This document shows, piece by piece, positions 1-8,976 of a stretch of 64,000 nt of DNA (position 1 is the stretch's first letter; every line of letters begins with the position of its first letter). The stretch is from Anaerolineaceae bacterium (GTDB lineage Bacteria > Chloroflexota > Anaerolineae > Anaerolineales > Anaerolineaceae), in contig JAENYZ010000002.1 of the NCBI GenBank assembly GCA_016841525.1, positions 516,078 through 580,077 of the forward strand. The letters run 5' to 3'. The notes beneath the pieces are model-generated. The model saw only the letters and a program-made list of their open reading frames with translations. It had not been told where the DNA came from and did not search any database. A program made the translations under genes and the position numbers.

Positions 1-2151
1 GAGTGGGAGGTAAAAGACCTGATCACCGGTGAACAAAACCAGCTTCGAATCCTGTTCCATTCTCCTGTTAAGTATGTAGAAGAACGCCAAAAGAAAGCAC
101 CGCTTTTGTCCCCGGACCAATCCATAGCGGGCGGTCCATATTTGCGGAAAGCCCCCTGCCAATGGGGATGGGATTGGGGTCCTAAACTGTCGCCAATAGG
201 GATTTGGAAAGATGCTTACTTTATGGGTTGTAAGATAGCAAAGTTTGAGTCCATCCATGTCCGGCAAAAGCACTTATTTGACGGCAGTGTTGAGCTCAGT
301 GCTGAGGCTCGAATCACACTTTGTAATGACGAGCATCTTCAGATGTGTATGACTCTGGAAGATCCTGGAGGGTATGTATTTGCGACGACATGTAAATTTT
401 TGGATGGCTGCGCCCGAGCGATGATTGAAATTCCAGACCCTGTTCTATGGTGGCCCAGTGGTTATGGGGAACAGGCGCTTTATGACGTACGAATTTCCCT
501 GGCTACCGAAGATGAAGTGCTCCTTGACAGGCAAAATTTTCAGATTGGCTTGCGGAGGGTGGAACTCAAGCAAGAACCGGATGAATTTGGAGAAAGTTTC
601 ACTTTTATTGTCAATGATGTTCCAATTTTTGCTAAGGGATCAAACTGGATACCTGTAGATTCTTTTCCAACTCGAATTAGCCGAAAAGACATCGAGCGCC
701 TGATTGGGGATGTTGCTCGGGCGAATCACAATATGATCCGGGTTTGGGGCGGCGGGTTTTATGAAAGCGAGGATTTCTATGATCTTTGTGACCAATTTGG
801 TTTGCTTGTCTGGCAGGACTTCCCCTTCGCGTGCAGCATTTATCCACTTGATGATCCTGCGTTTTTAGAAAACCTTTACCAGGAAGTCATCGATAATGTC
901 AGCCGGATTAGGCATCGAGCCAGCCTGGCATTGTGGTGTGGTAATAATGAAATGGATCAGGGTTGGGAGCAGTGGGGCTGGGAAACTGAAGAATTACAGA
1001 AATACCAGGAACCTTATAAGACTTTCTTCTACGAGACTTTACCTGGCTGGTTGAAAAAGCTTGACCCGGACACACCATACTGGTTCAGCTCACCTTCTTC
1101 TGGAACAGCCTTTGAAAACAGCAACAGCAATGAAGGTGGCGACGCACATTACTGGGACGTGTGGCATGGCAGTAAGCCGTTCAGTGCCTATCGAGAACAA
1201 TATCCGCGCTTTATGAGCGAATTCGGTTTCCAATCCCTGCCGCCGTTAAAAACCATCCAGACTTATGCTGATGAAAACCACTGGAACCTGACGGATTACC
1301 TGATTGAGCATCACCAACGCAGTCCTTATGCAAGCGCGATGTTTTTGGCACAAATGGCACTTCATTTTATGATGCCCGTGGATTTTCCATCGCTTGTTTA
1401 CCTGACGATGGTCTTACAGGCTGAAGGGATTCGTTACGGTGTGGAGCATTGGCGGCGCAATCGCCATCGGGTAAGTGGAACACTCTACTGGCAGTTGAAT
1501 GACTGCTGGCCGGTGGCATCCTGGTCAAGCCTGGATTATTTTGGCAGGTGGAAAGCACTGCATTATGCAAGCCGGCGATTTTATGCGCCATTGCTGCTGT
1601 CTATTGAAGATGACCTGGAAAATGCAAGAATGAAACTACATATCACCAATGATTTGCAAAATACCTGGGAGGGGCAGGTGGTTTGGCGCTTGATGTGTCT
1701 GGATGGTGAGGTTCTGGAATCAGGCGAGCTTGACATCTATACTGAACCCCTATCGTCTGCGATGATATTTGAAAAGGGTTTTGATGAGTTAACACTGCAG
1801 GAAAAACGTGAGACCTTATTTGTCGCCCAGCTTCTCAAGGAAGGCAAGTCGGAAGTAACACAGCTGGCAACCTTTGTCCCGAACAAACATCTGCAGCTTG
1901 TCAATCCGCAGCTTCAGGCATATTTACGACAGGCTGAGGATGAGACATGTGAAATTGAAGTCGAATCTAATTACCTGGCGCGATTTGTAGAGCTTTCCCT
2001 GGATATTGCTGATGTGGTTTTCAGCGACAATTATTTTGATGTTCTGCCCGGTGAAACGGTACGGATTACATGCCCGATGCCGGAAGGATGGTCAATTGAT
2101 GACATGGCACGGTCACTAACCGTTTTTTCGCTCTACGATAGTTTTGCCTGA
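1..2151 (+). CDS. Beta-mannosidase, GH2 family (5' end cut off by window)
   Basis: The frame is open from base 1, so the true start lies upstream and about 716 residues are visible. It hydrolyses terminal beta-D-mannose from mannans or glycoprotein glycans. The early stretch KAPCQWGWDWGPKL is typical of GH2 beta-mannosidases. The acid/base Glu is in WCGNNEMDQGW (codon at 949-951) and the nucleophile Glu in FMSEFGFQS (codon at 1219-1221). The C-terminal third matches the beta-sandwich domains after the TIM barrel. No signal peptide can be judged because the N-terminus is missing. The GH38 alpha-mannosidase at 11519 fits the same substrate class. Beta-galactosidase or exo-glucosaminidase activity is less likely given the WGWDWGPK signature. 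Confidence 0.92.
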   Translation, partial: EWEVKDLITGEQNQLRILFHSPVKYVEERQKKAPLLSPDQSIAGGPYLRKAPCQWGWDWGPKLSPIGIWKDAYFMGCKIAKFESIHVRQKHLFDGSVELSAEARITLCNDEHLQMCMTLEDPGGYVFATTCKFLDGCARAMIEIPDPVLWWPSGYGEQALYDVRISLATEDEVLLDRQNFQIGLRRVELKQEPDEFGESFTFIVNDVPIFAKGSNWIPVDSFPTRISRKDIERLIGDVARANHNMIRVWGGGFYESEDFYDLCDQFGLLVWQDFPFACSIYPLDDPAFLENLYQEVIDNVSRIRHRASLALWCGNNEMDQGWEQWGWETEELQKYQEPYKTFFYETLPGWLKKLDPDTPYWFSSPSSGTAFENSNSNEGGDAHYWDVWHGSKPFSAYREQYPRFMSEFGFQSLPPLKTIQTYADENHWNLTDYLIEHHQRSPYASAMFLAQMALHFMMPVDFPSLVYLTMVLQAEGIRYGVEHWRRNRHRVSGTLYWQLNDCWPVASWSSLDYFGRWKALHYASRRFYAPLLLSIEDDLENARMKLHITNDLQNTWEGQVVWRLMCLDGEVLESGELDIYTEPLSSAMIFEKGFDELTLQEKRETLFVAQLLKEGKSEVTQLATFVPNKHLQLVNPQLQAYLRQAEDETCEIEVESNYLARFVELSLDIADVVFSDNYFDVLPGETVRITCPMPEGWSIDDMARSLTVFSLYDSFA

Positions 2152-2171
2152 AATGAATGCTTTAATCGAAA

Positions 2172-3290
2172 TCAGAGTGTTTCGCTAATGATTTCGAATA
2201 GTTTGTCGCCCGCGATTTTCCAGTTGAGTTTTGAGTCAAAACGGTCCCTGGCCGCGACTCTGTATCTTGAGTAGCGGTCTTTATCATTGATCAACGCAAT
2301 CATTGCCTCAACATAAGCTGATGGCGGGCTGTGTTTCGTGAGAACGATACCGGTGATATCATCCTGAACTGATGTTGCTAAACCGCCAGCAGCATTAGTA
2401 ATAGTGGGCAGCCCAAATGCTGCAGCTTCACTGATGACGATGCCGGCAGAGTGAAACCTTGAGGGATGGATCAATAAATCTGCCCATTTGAAAAAATCGA
2501 AATAAGCCTGTAATTCATCGGGGTCTTCTTTTTTGTAGACACCCATAAATTTAACGTGAGTCTGATCTTCTCCTGAATAACCGACTAATCTTAATTCCGT
2601 GGGATAATCCTGCTCATTCATGATATTTGCAGTTTCAATAGCAATATCCATACCGCGTAAATGAAAGCGTTTGCCTACCAGGAGCAGCCTGAAGGGTTTG
2701 CTGATATCTTTTATGATTTGTTTTTTATCAGGCAAAATGTGCTCTGGGATATATGCCGGTATGGGCAGAACGCTCACTTTGTCAGGGTCTTTTTGATATT
2801 GGGTTTTGATTACCTCAGCACTTTCTTCGCTGAAGGTGATCAGGCGATTGCATTCTCTTATGACCCTGGACTCCCACTTTTCCATAATCCAAAAACCGAG
2901 TTTGGAAAATTCAGGCCAGATATCTTTGGTCCATTTAAGGCTTGAGTCACACATGTAAACGAAGGGGCGGTCGATATGAGCATGCACCATGGGCGCTGAA
3001 TACTTGGAAAATATGACATCGGGTTGATATTTTTCAATTGCCCGGTTAACAATTACACCGTGCTTTTTTAACGCAGAGGGATAATATTTGATCCACCGTT
3101 TTTTTGAGAAGATTTGATAGACCTTTGTAATGATTTTTTCAATGAGATTCGGTGTATCTTCCAACGGCTCAACCAGGAACATTTCGGTTTCCGTTTGTCT
3201 CTTAAGCATATTATAGGCGCCGTAGTCGGAGCCGCTGTATTCATTTTGAACTTTTGGTGACCACCTTCCAGGAACATAAAGTATTTTCAT
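2172..3290 (-). CDS. Glycosyltransferase family 4 (GT-B fold)
   Basis: The 372-residue protein starts at MKILYVPGRWSPK. I chose this Met over one 18 bases upstream because a GGAG Shine-Dalgarno sits six bases before it. The C-terminal half carries the GT4 pattern: RLLLVGKRFHLRGMD, then LRLVGYSG, HPSRFHSAGIVISEAAAFGLP (donor-binding E-x7-E type motif) and TNAAGG. Enzymes of this type transfer a sugar from a nucleotide-sugar donor to a glycan or lipid acceptor in the cytoplasm. The acceptor cannot be told from sequence. It converges on the beta-mannosidase with only 20 bases between stops and is divergent from the sulfurylase gene. No polysaccharide cluster surrounds it here. Confidence 0.85.
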   Translation of the reverse strand: MKILYVPGRWSPKVQNEYSGSDYGAYNMLKRQTETEMFLVEPLEDTPNLIEKIITKVYQIFSKKRWIKYYPSALKKHGVIVNRAIEKYQPDVIFSKYSAPMVHAHIDRPFVYMCDSSLKWTKDIWPEFSKLGFWIMEKWESRVIRECNRLITFSEESAEVIKTQYQKDPDKVSVLPIPAYIPEHILPDKKQIIKDISKPFRLLLVGKRFHLRGMDIAIETANIMNEQDYPTELRLVGYSGEDQTHVKFMGVYKKEDPDELQAYFDFFKWADLLIHPSRFHSAGIVISEAAAFGLPTITNAAGGLATSVQDDITGIVLTKHSPPSAYVEAMIALINDKDRYSRYRVAARDRFDSKLNWKIAGDKLFEIISETL

Positions 3291-3394
3291 ACCAGTCTCC
3301 AAATTCATTTAGGTTTCGATTTTAATATAACATACATTGCTGACAAAAGTGCGAGATGGCTTTTTGATATGATACACCAGTAATGATTATCAAA

Positions 3395-3424
3395 TTGCCG
3401 CCTTGGGGGAGAATGTGCTACAAT
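3395..3424 (+). promoter_or_regulatory. Sigma70-type promoter of the sulfurylase/kinase gene
   Basis: TTGCCG at 3395-3400 and TACAAT at 3419-3424 are separated by 18 bases, and a TGC extended -10 element precedes TACAAT. The predicted start of transcription near 3431 lies downstream of an in-frame ATG at 3383, which argues against that ATG and for the start at 3464. Confidence 0.55.
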
Positions 3425-3463
3425 AAGCCGGTTATTCAAATTATGAAGGGAATTTACAGAAAT

Positions 3464-5209
3464 ATGCATAACGAGGAAAGTTTTTTAATCTCACCCTATG
3501 GTGGAAAATTAATCGATTTGATGGTGAAAGGGGATGAAAGAGAAGAATTATTAAAGAAAGCAAGTACCTATCCTACGGTACAGCTGACGCCGCGTCAGAC
3601 CCATGACATGGAGCTGCTGGCTGTGGGCGCTTTTTCGCCTTTAGATCGCTTCATGGGACAGGATGACTATCAATCAGTATTGGACACCATGACCCTGGCC
3701 GATGGCACAGTTTGGCCGATTCCGATCACATTGACAATTGATAAGGAAGATTTACCCGACCAGGCAGATTGGGTGACCCTGCGAGATGTTCATAACCAGA
3801 TCATGGCGGTAATGCGACTCGAAGAGGTGTTCCGTTTCAATTGGAAGGAAGAAGCACAAAAGGTCTACGGCACCAATGACCTGAAGCACCCCATTGTATC
3901 CGAGATGGCAGGTTGGGGCGATCTGTGCATATCCGGTGAATTGTTCGTGTTGAATTTACCTGCTTATGACGATTTTGTTGAATTGCGCCTCAGTCCTGCA
4001 GAGACTCGGGCAAAATTGGAAGCGTTAGGGAATAAAAACGTCGTTGCTTTTCAAACCCGCAATCCGATGCATCGCGTTCACGAAGAGCTGACCAAACGCG
4101 CAAGCAAGCAAATTGGCGGTAGTTTGTTGATCCATCCTGTCGTCGGAATGACCAAACCCGGGGATGTTGACCATTACACACGGGTTCGAATTTATAAAAC
4201 GCTGGTTGAGAATTACTATGACAAAAACACCCTGTTGAGTTTGCTGCCGTTGGCGATGCGTATGGGCGGTCCGCGTGAAGCTGTGTGGCATGCCATTATC
4301 CGACGCAATTACGGCGCTAACCATTTCATTGTCGGTCGTGACCATGCTGGTCCGGGTAACGACAGTGAAGGTCGGCCATTTTACGGTCCGTATGATGCGC
4401 AGGAATTGTTGATCAAAGTGCAAAACCAGGTGGGCGTGAAGATGGTCCCATTTGAAATGATGGTGTACCTGCCGGATGAAGATCGTTATGTGCTGGCATC
4501 CAACGTGCCGGAGGGCGCTAGAGTCTCTACCATATCGGGCACACAGGTACGGGAAGATTACCTGGCAAAGGGACTCCCCCTTCCAGATTGGTTCACACGA
4601 CCCGAATCTGCCCAGATTTTGCTCGAAGCACACCCACCGAGACATAAACAGGGTTTTTGCATCTGGTTCACTGGGCTGAGCGGCGCTGGAAAATCGACCA
4701 TTGCCAAGCGTCTGACCAATATGCTGCAGGAATACGGACGCAATCCAACAGTGCTGGACGGTGATGTCGTAAGAACCCATCTTTCCAAGGGTTTGGGCTT
4801 TAGCAAAGAGGACCGCGATACCAACATTCTGCGGATCAGCTTTGTTGCGGGTGAGATTGTCAGACACACCGGGACTGTGATTTGTGCTGCGATCAGTCCT
4901 TACCGACAGGCGCGGCGTGAAGCCCGGAAGATGGTACCCGAGGGACATTTCCTTGAGGTTTTTGTCGACACACCTTTAGAGGTCTGTGAACAGCGTGATA
5001 TCAAAGGGCTTTACGCTCGGGCGCGTTCTGGAGAACTCAAGAACTTTACAGGGATTGACGATCCTTACGAGGAACCCATCGAGCCCGAGGTCCGTGTTGA
5101 AACGGTTGGAAAAACCCCCAAAGAAAATGCTCGAGAGATCATTGATCATTTGATCGCTGTTGGATATTTACAGGAGTTCAACAATCACAACGGGAATAAC
5201 AGGCCATAG
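3464..5209 (+). CDS. Bifunctional sulfate adenylyltransferase / adenylylsulfate kinase
   Basis: About 581 residues fuse ATP sulfurylase (first ~390) to APS kinase (last ~190). Sulfate plus ATP gives APS, which is phosphorylated to PAPS for assimilation or sulfation. Sulfurylase motifs are QTRNPMHRVHEE, MRMGGPREAVWHAI, GRDHAGPG and ISGTQVRED. The kinase part has an intact P-loop GLSGAGKST, DGDVVR and a lid region with GLYARARSGELKNFTG. The intact P-loop separates it from fungal sulfurylases, whose kinase-like tail is regulatory. The start MHNEESFLISPYGG begins where the family usually begins and follows the promoter at 3395-3424. A Met seven codons upstream (3443) is an alternative. No sulfite or APS reductase genes are nearby. 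Confidence 0.93.
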   Translation: MHNEESFLISPYGGKLIDLMVKGDEREELLKKASTYPTVQLTPRQTHDMELLAVGAFSPLDRFMGQDDYQSVLDTMTLADGTVWPIPITLTIDKEDLPDQADWVTLRDVHNQIMAVMRLEEVFRFNWKEEAQKVYGTNDLKHPIVSEMAGWGDLCISGELFVLNLPAYDDFVELRLSPAETRAKLEALGNKNVVAFQTRNPMHRVHEELTKRASKQIGGSLLIHPVVGMTKPGDVDHYTRVRIYKTLVENYYDKNTLLSLLPLAMRMGGPREAVWHAIIRRNYGANHFIVGRDHAGPGNDSEGRPFYGPYDAQELLIKVQNQVGVKMVPFEMMVYLPDEDRYVLASNVPEGARVSTISGTQVREDYLAKGLPLPDWFTRPESAQILLEAHPPRHKQGFCIWFTGLSGAGKSTIAKRLTNMLQEYGRNPTVLDGDVVRTHLSKGLGFSKEDRDTNILRISFVAGEIVRHTGTVICAAISPYRQARREARKMVPEGHFLEVFVDTPLEVCEQRDIKGLYARARSGELKNFTGIDDPYEEPIEPEVRVETVGKTPKENAREIIDHLIAVGYLQEFNNHNGNNRP

Positions 5210-5270
5210 GAAAAAGCAAAGAATAATATTTCGAGGGCTTGGGTCATAAGACTTTGGAAAAAATGAAATC

Positions 5271-5315
5271 AACGAGGCTGCAATTCATCTAAAATTGCAG
5301 CCTCGTTTTATTTTT
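5271..5315 (+). terminator. Rho-independent terminator after the sulfurylase/kinase gene
   Basis: A perfect 15-bp stem (5271-5285 with 5293-5307) encloses a 7-base loop and runs into a T-rich tract. It lies 62 bases after the stop and probably also protects the converging TetR gene. Confidence 0.9.
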
Positions 5316-5361
5316 GAATTTTATGGGGAGACCAATCTCTGGCTTGGCAGATTTGGCTTTT

Positions 5362-6042
5362 CTATTCTACTGCCAGAAACTTTTCACTTTGATCGGGATT
5401 GCGCTTTAAACCAGCCTCGATGATGTCCATTATGTTGCTCAGCAATTGCAGGATTTCTTTGTCCTCATTAATTTCCTGGTAGTCTAAGTTGTTTTTCGTC
5501 AGGTTCAGACGATTTATGAAATATTTGCCAAGTTGATAATAGATCACTTCTAAAACATAGGCAGCCAGGTCGGTATCAATCCAAACGGCGACGTCCCCAT
5601 GGACAAGACCTTGAGTTAATAATTGTTTGAAAAATTGAGTTGTCCCCCGGCGCTGCAATTCCTCTTTCATTTCTGGAAAAGGGATTTCTTCAATAAAGGC
5701 TCGATAAGCAATTTTGGCAAGGCGCGGCTTGTGAACCTCAAAATAGACTGCTGACAAGAAATGCAAGCGCAAGTAATCAAACAAACTTGCATCTTTTCCA
5801 GGGACAGGCAGCTTTTTAAGAATGTTGAATCGCTCTTCTGTACCATATTCAATCAAATATTGATACAGCTCTTTTTTGTTATCAAAATACTGGTAAAAAC
5901 TACCTTTAGCAATTTTGGCTTTCCGCACAATTTCTGACACAGATGCTGCGGTATAAGAGTTTTCCGCAAATTCAGTGATGGCAATATCGAGAATTTTTTC
6001 TCTTTTCCCATCTGGAAGATTAAAAAAGGTTTTCTTAGGCAT
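5362..6042 (-). CDS. TetR/AcrR family transcriptional regulator
   Basis: The 226-residue protein has an N-terminal TetR helix-turn-helix (residues ~10-57), ending with the signature KAKIAKGSFYQYFDNKKELYQYLIEYG. The rest is a helical ligand-binding domain without recognisable specificity. A Shine-Dalgarno (AGGA) precedes the ATG. It is divergent from the sugar symporter at 6217 with a 174-base shared region, the usual arrangement for a repressor that controls the neighbouring transporter and itself. The ligand is unknown, and I found no convincing palindromic operator in the shared region. Confidence 0.9.
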   Translation of the reverse strand: MPKKTFFNLPDGKREKILDIAITEFAENSYTAASVSEIVRKAKIAKGSFYQYFDNKKELYQYLIEYGTEERFNILKKLPVPGKDASLFDYLRLHFLSAVYFEVHKPRLAKIAYRAFIEEIPFPEMKEELQRRGTTQFFKQLLTQGLVHGDVAVWIDTDLAAYVLEVIYYQLGKYFINRLNLTKNNLDYQEINEDKEILQLLSNIMDIIEAGLKRNPDQSEKFLAVE

Positions 6043-6216
6043 TGTGTGTTTCCTGCTTTATTTGTTTAGAATTTTTACAAGGTTTATTTTCCATCCAAGT
6101 ATTGTAACCGACATCTTGTATCAGGGGGGAAATGGGTCAAAAGAGCAATTTATCCAATGATTTTCATGTAAAATTAGGAGAACCTGACCATATGATCTCT
6201 ACTGCGAGGAAATTCA

Positions 6217-7626
6217 ATGATACAAAACGGTGTTGTAGAAAATCGCTTGAGCTTAAAAACGAAGGTTTATTATGGTGTCGCATCATTTGGAACCTCACTT
6301 GTTTCCAGTGTTTTTGCAGCATTATTGCCTATTTTTTACCAGGATTATTTAGGTCTATCTGCCCGTTGGATTGGTATCGCTTCGGCGATTTATGCTGTAT
6401 GGAATGCGATCAATGATCCCTTGTTTGGTCATATTACGGATAATACCCACTCCAAACTTGGGCGTCGAATCCCTTATTTGCGTTTTACCGCGCCATTTTT
6501 GTGTTTAACTTTTATTCTTGTATGGTTTGCGCCGAAAGGGGCGGGGGACGTGCGTTTGTTCTGGTGGATGCTTATCACAATGCTGCTTTATGATACATGC
6601 TATACCATTGTAGGACTGGTTCACGGTGCATTAATGCCTGAACTTTCTGAGTCGGATTTGGAAAGAAATGAACTTGCGATTTCATCCTCGATTTTTGGTT
6701 TGATTGGTTATGTCTTTGGATTTCTCTTGCCTGACCTGTTCCGGCCGCAATCTGGCAGTCAGGATACCTCGCTGTTGACATTGCAGCTTTCTATGGTCGC
6801 CATTGGGGTCACAGCCATGTTTTTGATTCTTCTGACTACCTTTAAGGTCAAAGAACGGCGTGAATTTGCAATTATTGATAAACCGATCAAACTCTGGTCA
6901 TCCTTCCAATACACCTTTACCAGCAAACCCTTTTGGGTATTCGTTTCTATGAATTTTTTATTAACATTCATGGAGTCATTAGCAACAGGATCAATTTTTT
7001 ACCTGGGGGACTATGTCACCAAAACCAGCACGATCGTTTTGCTGGTTTATTTGTTTGCGCCACTGGGCCTGGCTATCCCGCTTGCAAGACCCATGGTCAA
7101 ACGCTTTGGAATATTAAGAGCACAGCAAATCTATTTATTAATTGGTGGGATCGGCCTGGTTTCCCTGACATTTCTGCCTGTGAGTTTGATCCCAATAGGG
7201 CTTATCCTGGCGGGCTTGGGGCTTTCGGGGCAGCAAACCATCACATACAACTTGCTTGCCCAGGTGATTGATGACGATGAGGTACGCACCGGTTCCAGGC
7301 GTGAGGGTGCCTTCTACGGGGCAAATGCCTTGCTGACAAAGCCAGCTCAATCTTTATCCTTATTTTTGACTGCCTTCATACTGGAACAATCGGGCTTTAT
7401 CACACGTGCCATGAATAATGGCGAAATTTTCTTAAGCCAGGCAGGATCAGCCCTTTTTGGCATTCGCACAATTGTCGGGCTTATCCCCGGATTGTCGATG
7501 TTGATAGGTGCTGGGATTCTGTTTTTGTTTCCCTTAAAGGGGGAGCGATTAGTATCCTTGAAGGTAACAATTTTAAGCATGCATGCTGACAAGGCGTCTC
7601 AATTAAAACAATTAGAGGGGGAATGA
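6217..7626 (+). CDS. GPH-family (MFS) sugar:cation symporter
   Basis: The 469-residue membrane protein has about twelve hydrophobic segments. The N-terminal region YGVASFGTSLVSS, the AIYAVWNAINDPLFGHITD stretch and the loop SKLGRRIPYLRF are characteristic of the glycoside-pentoside-hexuronide branch of the major facilitator superfamily (MFS_2). These carriers import sugars with Na+ or H+. GAGGA lies six bases before the ATG. It is divergent from a TetR regulator and followed after 16 bases by a chromate-transporter-family gene, so the two are probably co-transcribed. With mannosidases and a beta-glucosidase nearby, an oligosaccharide substrate is plausible but not shown. Confidence 0.85.
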   Translation: MIQNGVVENRLSLKTKVYYGVASFGTSLVSSVFAALLPIFYQDYLGLSARWIGIASAIYAVWNAINDPLFGHITDNTHSKLGRRIPYLRFTAPFLCLTFILVWFAPKGAGDVRLFWWMLITMLLYDTCYTIVGLVHGALMPELSESDLERNELAISSSIFGLIGYVFGFLLPDLFRPQSGSQDTSLLTLQLSMVAIGVTAMFLILLTTFKVKERREFAIIDKPIKLWSSFQYTFTSKPFWVFVSMNFLLTFMESLATGSIFYLGDYVTKTSTIVLLVYLFAPLGLAIPLARPMVKRFGILRAQQIYLLIGGIGLVSLTFLPVSLIPIGLILAGLGLSGQQTITYNLLAQVIDDDEVRTGSRREGAFYGANALLTKPAQSLSLFLTAFILEQSGFITRAMNNGEIFLSQAGSALFGIRTIVGLIPGLSMLIGAGILFLFPLKGERLVSLKVTILSMHADKASQLKQLEGE

Positions 7627-7642
7627 AAGCAGGCACGATTTG

Positions 7643-8782
7643 ATGAATAATCGCCTTTATCAGGTTGGCAGTTCATTTATTAAATTAGGTTTCACAGCTT
7701 TTGGCGGTCCAGCAGCCGCGATTGCTATGATGCGGCAAGAGTTTGTCCTCAAGCGCAAATGGTTGAGCGAGGAGGAATTTCTCGATTTTATTGGAATTTC
7801 TAATTTAATTCCAGGACCGAATGCAACGGAACTTGCCATGCATATCGGTTATAAACACGCTGGTTGGTCGGGCTTGGTGGCGGCAGGTATCTGTTACATA
7901 TTGCCAGCGATGGTTATTGTGTTGGGATTTGCCCGGGTTTATCTGGAATTTGGTGCTTTACCCTCTTTAGAAGGTGTGCTTTATGGGATCAAGCCCGTTG
8001 TGATTTCCATTTTGCTGCACGCTTTGTGGGGAATGCTGAAACCCCGTTTGCGGTTATCAATGGGATTGGGAATTTCTATCATTGTTTTAGCAGCATATTT
8101 GTCGGGTGTCGGTCCACTGCCATTGTTGTTGGGAGGTGGGGTTTTATTAGCTGCATTGAGCTTTGTCATAAACAATCGCGACGGTCCGCTTCAATTTTTG
8201 GGGATTTTACCCTTCTTTTTGGGTTCACCTGGAAGTGTTATAGCCACAGTCCCATTCAGCTTTTTGCGTTTGTTTTGGGTCTTCTTAAAAGCAGGTGCCT
8301 TGATGTACGGCAGCGGTTATGTGCTGCTGGCTTTCATCCAGGATGACCTTGTTGAAAAATTGGGTTGGATTACACAGGGACAGCTTTTAGACGCGATTGC
8401 GGTTGGCCAGATTACACCAGGACCGCTGTCAACAACAGCAACCTTTGTGGGTTTTATTACCGGCGGATTATGGGGGGCTTTGCTAGCAACTTTTGCCATG
8501 TTTTTACCCGGTTTTATTTTTGTTGCAGTTACTCATCCCTTTTTGAATAAATTGCGCGAATCAAAAGTGGGCAGTGGGTTCCTGGATGGTGTCATTTACG
8601 CTTCTATTGGCTTGTGGGCAGGGGTTACCTGGGAAATCATCGGTGCTGCCCTTGTAGATCCAATAACGGTTGTTATAACCTTATTCTCTTTGATCATGCT
8701 GTTTGGTTTTGGTTTAGACTCTATTTGGCTTATTTTAACCGGGGGTTTGGTAGGATGGCTGACGGGTTGGCTTGGGGGTTGA
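7643..8782 (+). CDS. chrA: Chromate transporter family protein (ChrA, two CHR domains)
   Basis: The 379-residue membrane protein has two repeated CHR domains. The N-terminal copy contains LGFTAFGGPAAAIAMM and IPGPNATELAMHIGY. The C-terminal copy contains GSGYVLLAFIQDD and the matching VGQITPGPLSTTATFVG. The duplicated PGP motif is the family hallmark. Characterised members export chromate; many homologues have no proven substrate. The ATG at 7643 is preceded by an in-frame TTG one codon earlier; the Shine-Dalgarno is weak. Its position 16 bases after the symporter suggests one transcript under TetR control. Confidence 0.88.
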   Translation: MNNRLYQVGSSFIKLGFTAFGGPAAAIAMMRQEFVLKRKWLSEEEFLDFIGISNLIPGPNATELAMHIGYKHAGWSGLVAAGICYILPAMVIVLGFARVYLEFGALPSLEGVLYGIKPVVISILLHALWGMLKPRLRLSMGLGISIIVLAAYLSGVGPLPLLLGGGVLLAALSFVINNRDGPLQFLGILPFFLGSPGSVIATVPFSFLRLFWVFLKAGALMYGSGYVLLAFIQDDLVEKLGWITQGQLLDAIAVGQITPGPLSTTATFVGFITGGLWGALLATFAMFLPGFIFVAVTHPFLNKLRESKVGSGFLDGVIYASIGLWAGVTWEIIGAALVDPITVVITLFSLIMLFGFGLDSIWLILTGGLVGWLTGWLGG

Positions 8783-8935
8783 CCTCAATTTACTGGCAAA
8801 ATCTTTTTACAATAAGAATGATGCAGTATTTGATTATTTCTCAGTTTTTGAGCACGTAAGAGTCATAAAAAACAATTGTTAGAGAAAAATTCACTTAAGT
8901 GGAGATCGACTTTATAAGTTAGCACCAGTTATGTG

Positions 8936-8941
8936 TATAAT
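8936..8941 (+). promoter_or_regulatory. -10 element upstream of the phosphofructokinase-family gene
   Basis: A consensus TATAAT directly preceded by TG lies about 40 bases before the start codon. The -35 is poor (TTATAA at 8912-8917, 18-base spacing). Confidence 0.4.
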
Positions 8942-8976
8942 TACAATTGCAAAGGTCTTGATCAGGAAGGATGGGA

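Noticed and set aside
4025-4948. 307-codon open frame antisense to the sulfurylase/kinase gene
   Set aside because: It lies fully inside a well-conserved gene, has no ribosome binding site, and its translation shows no family features.
7864-8346. 160-codon frame overlapping chrA
   Set aside because: Same-strand shadow of a membrane-protein gene, Cys/Phe-rich, no Shine-Dalgarno.
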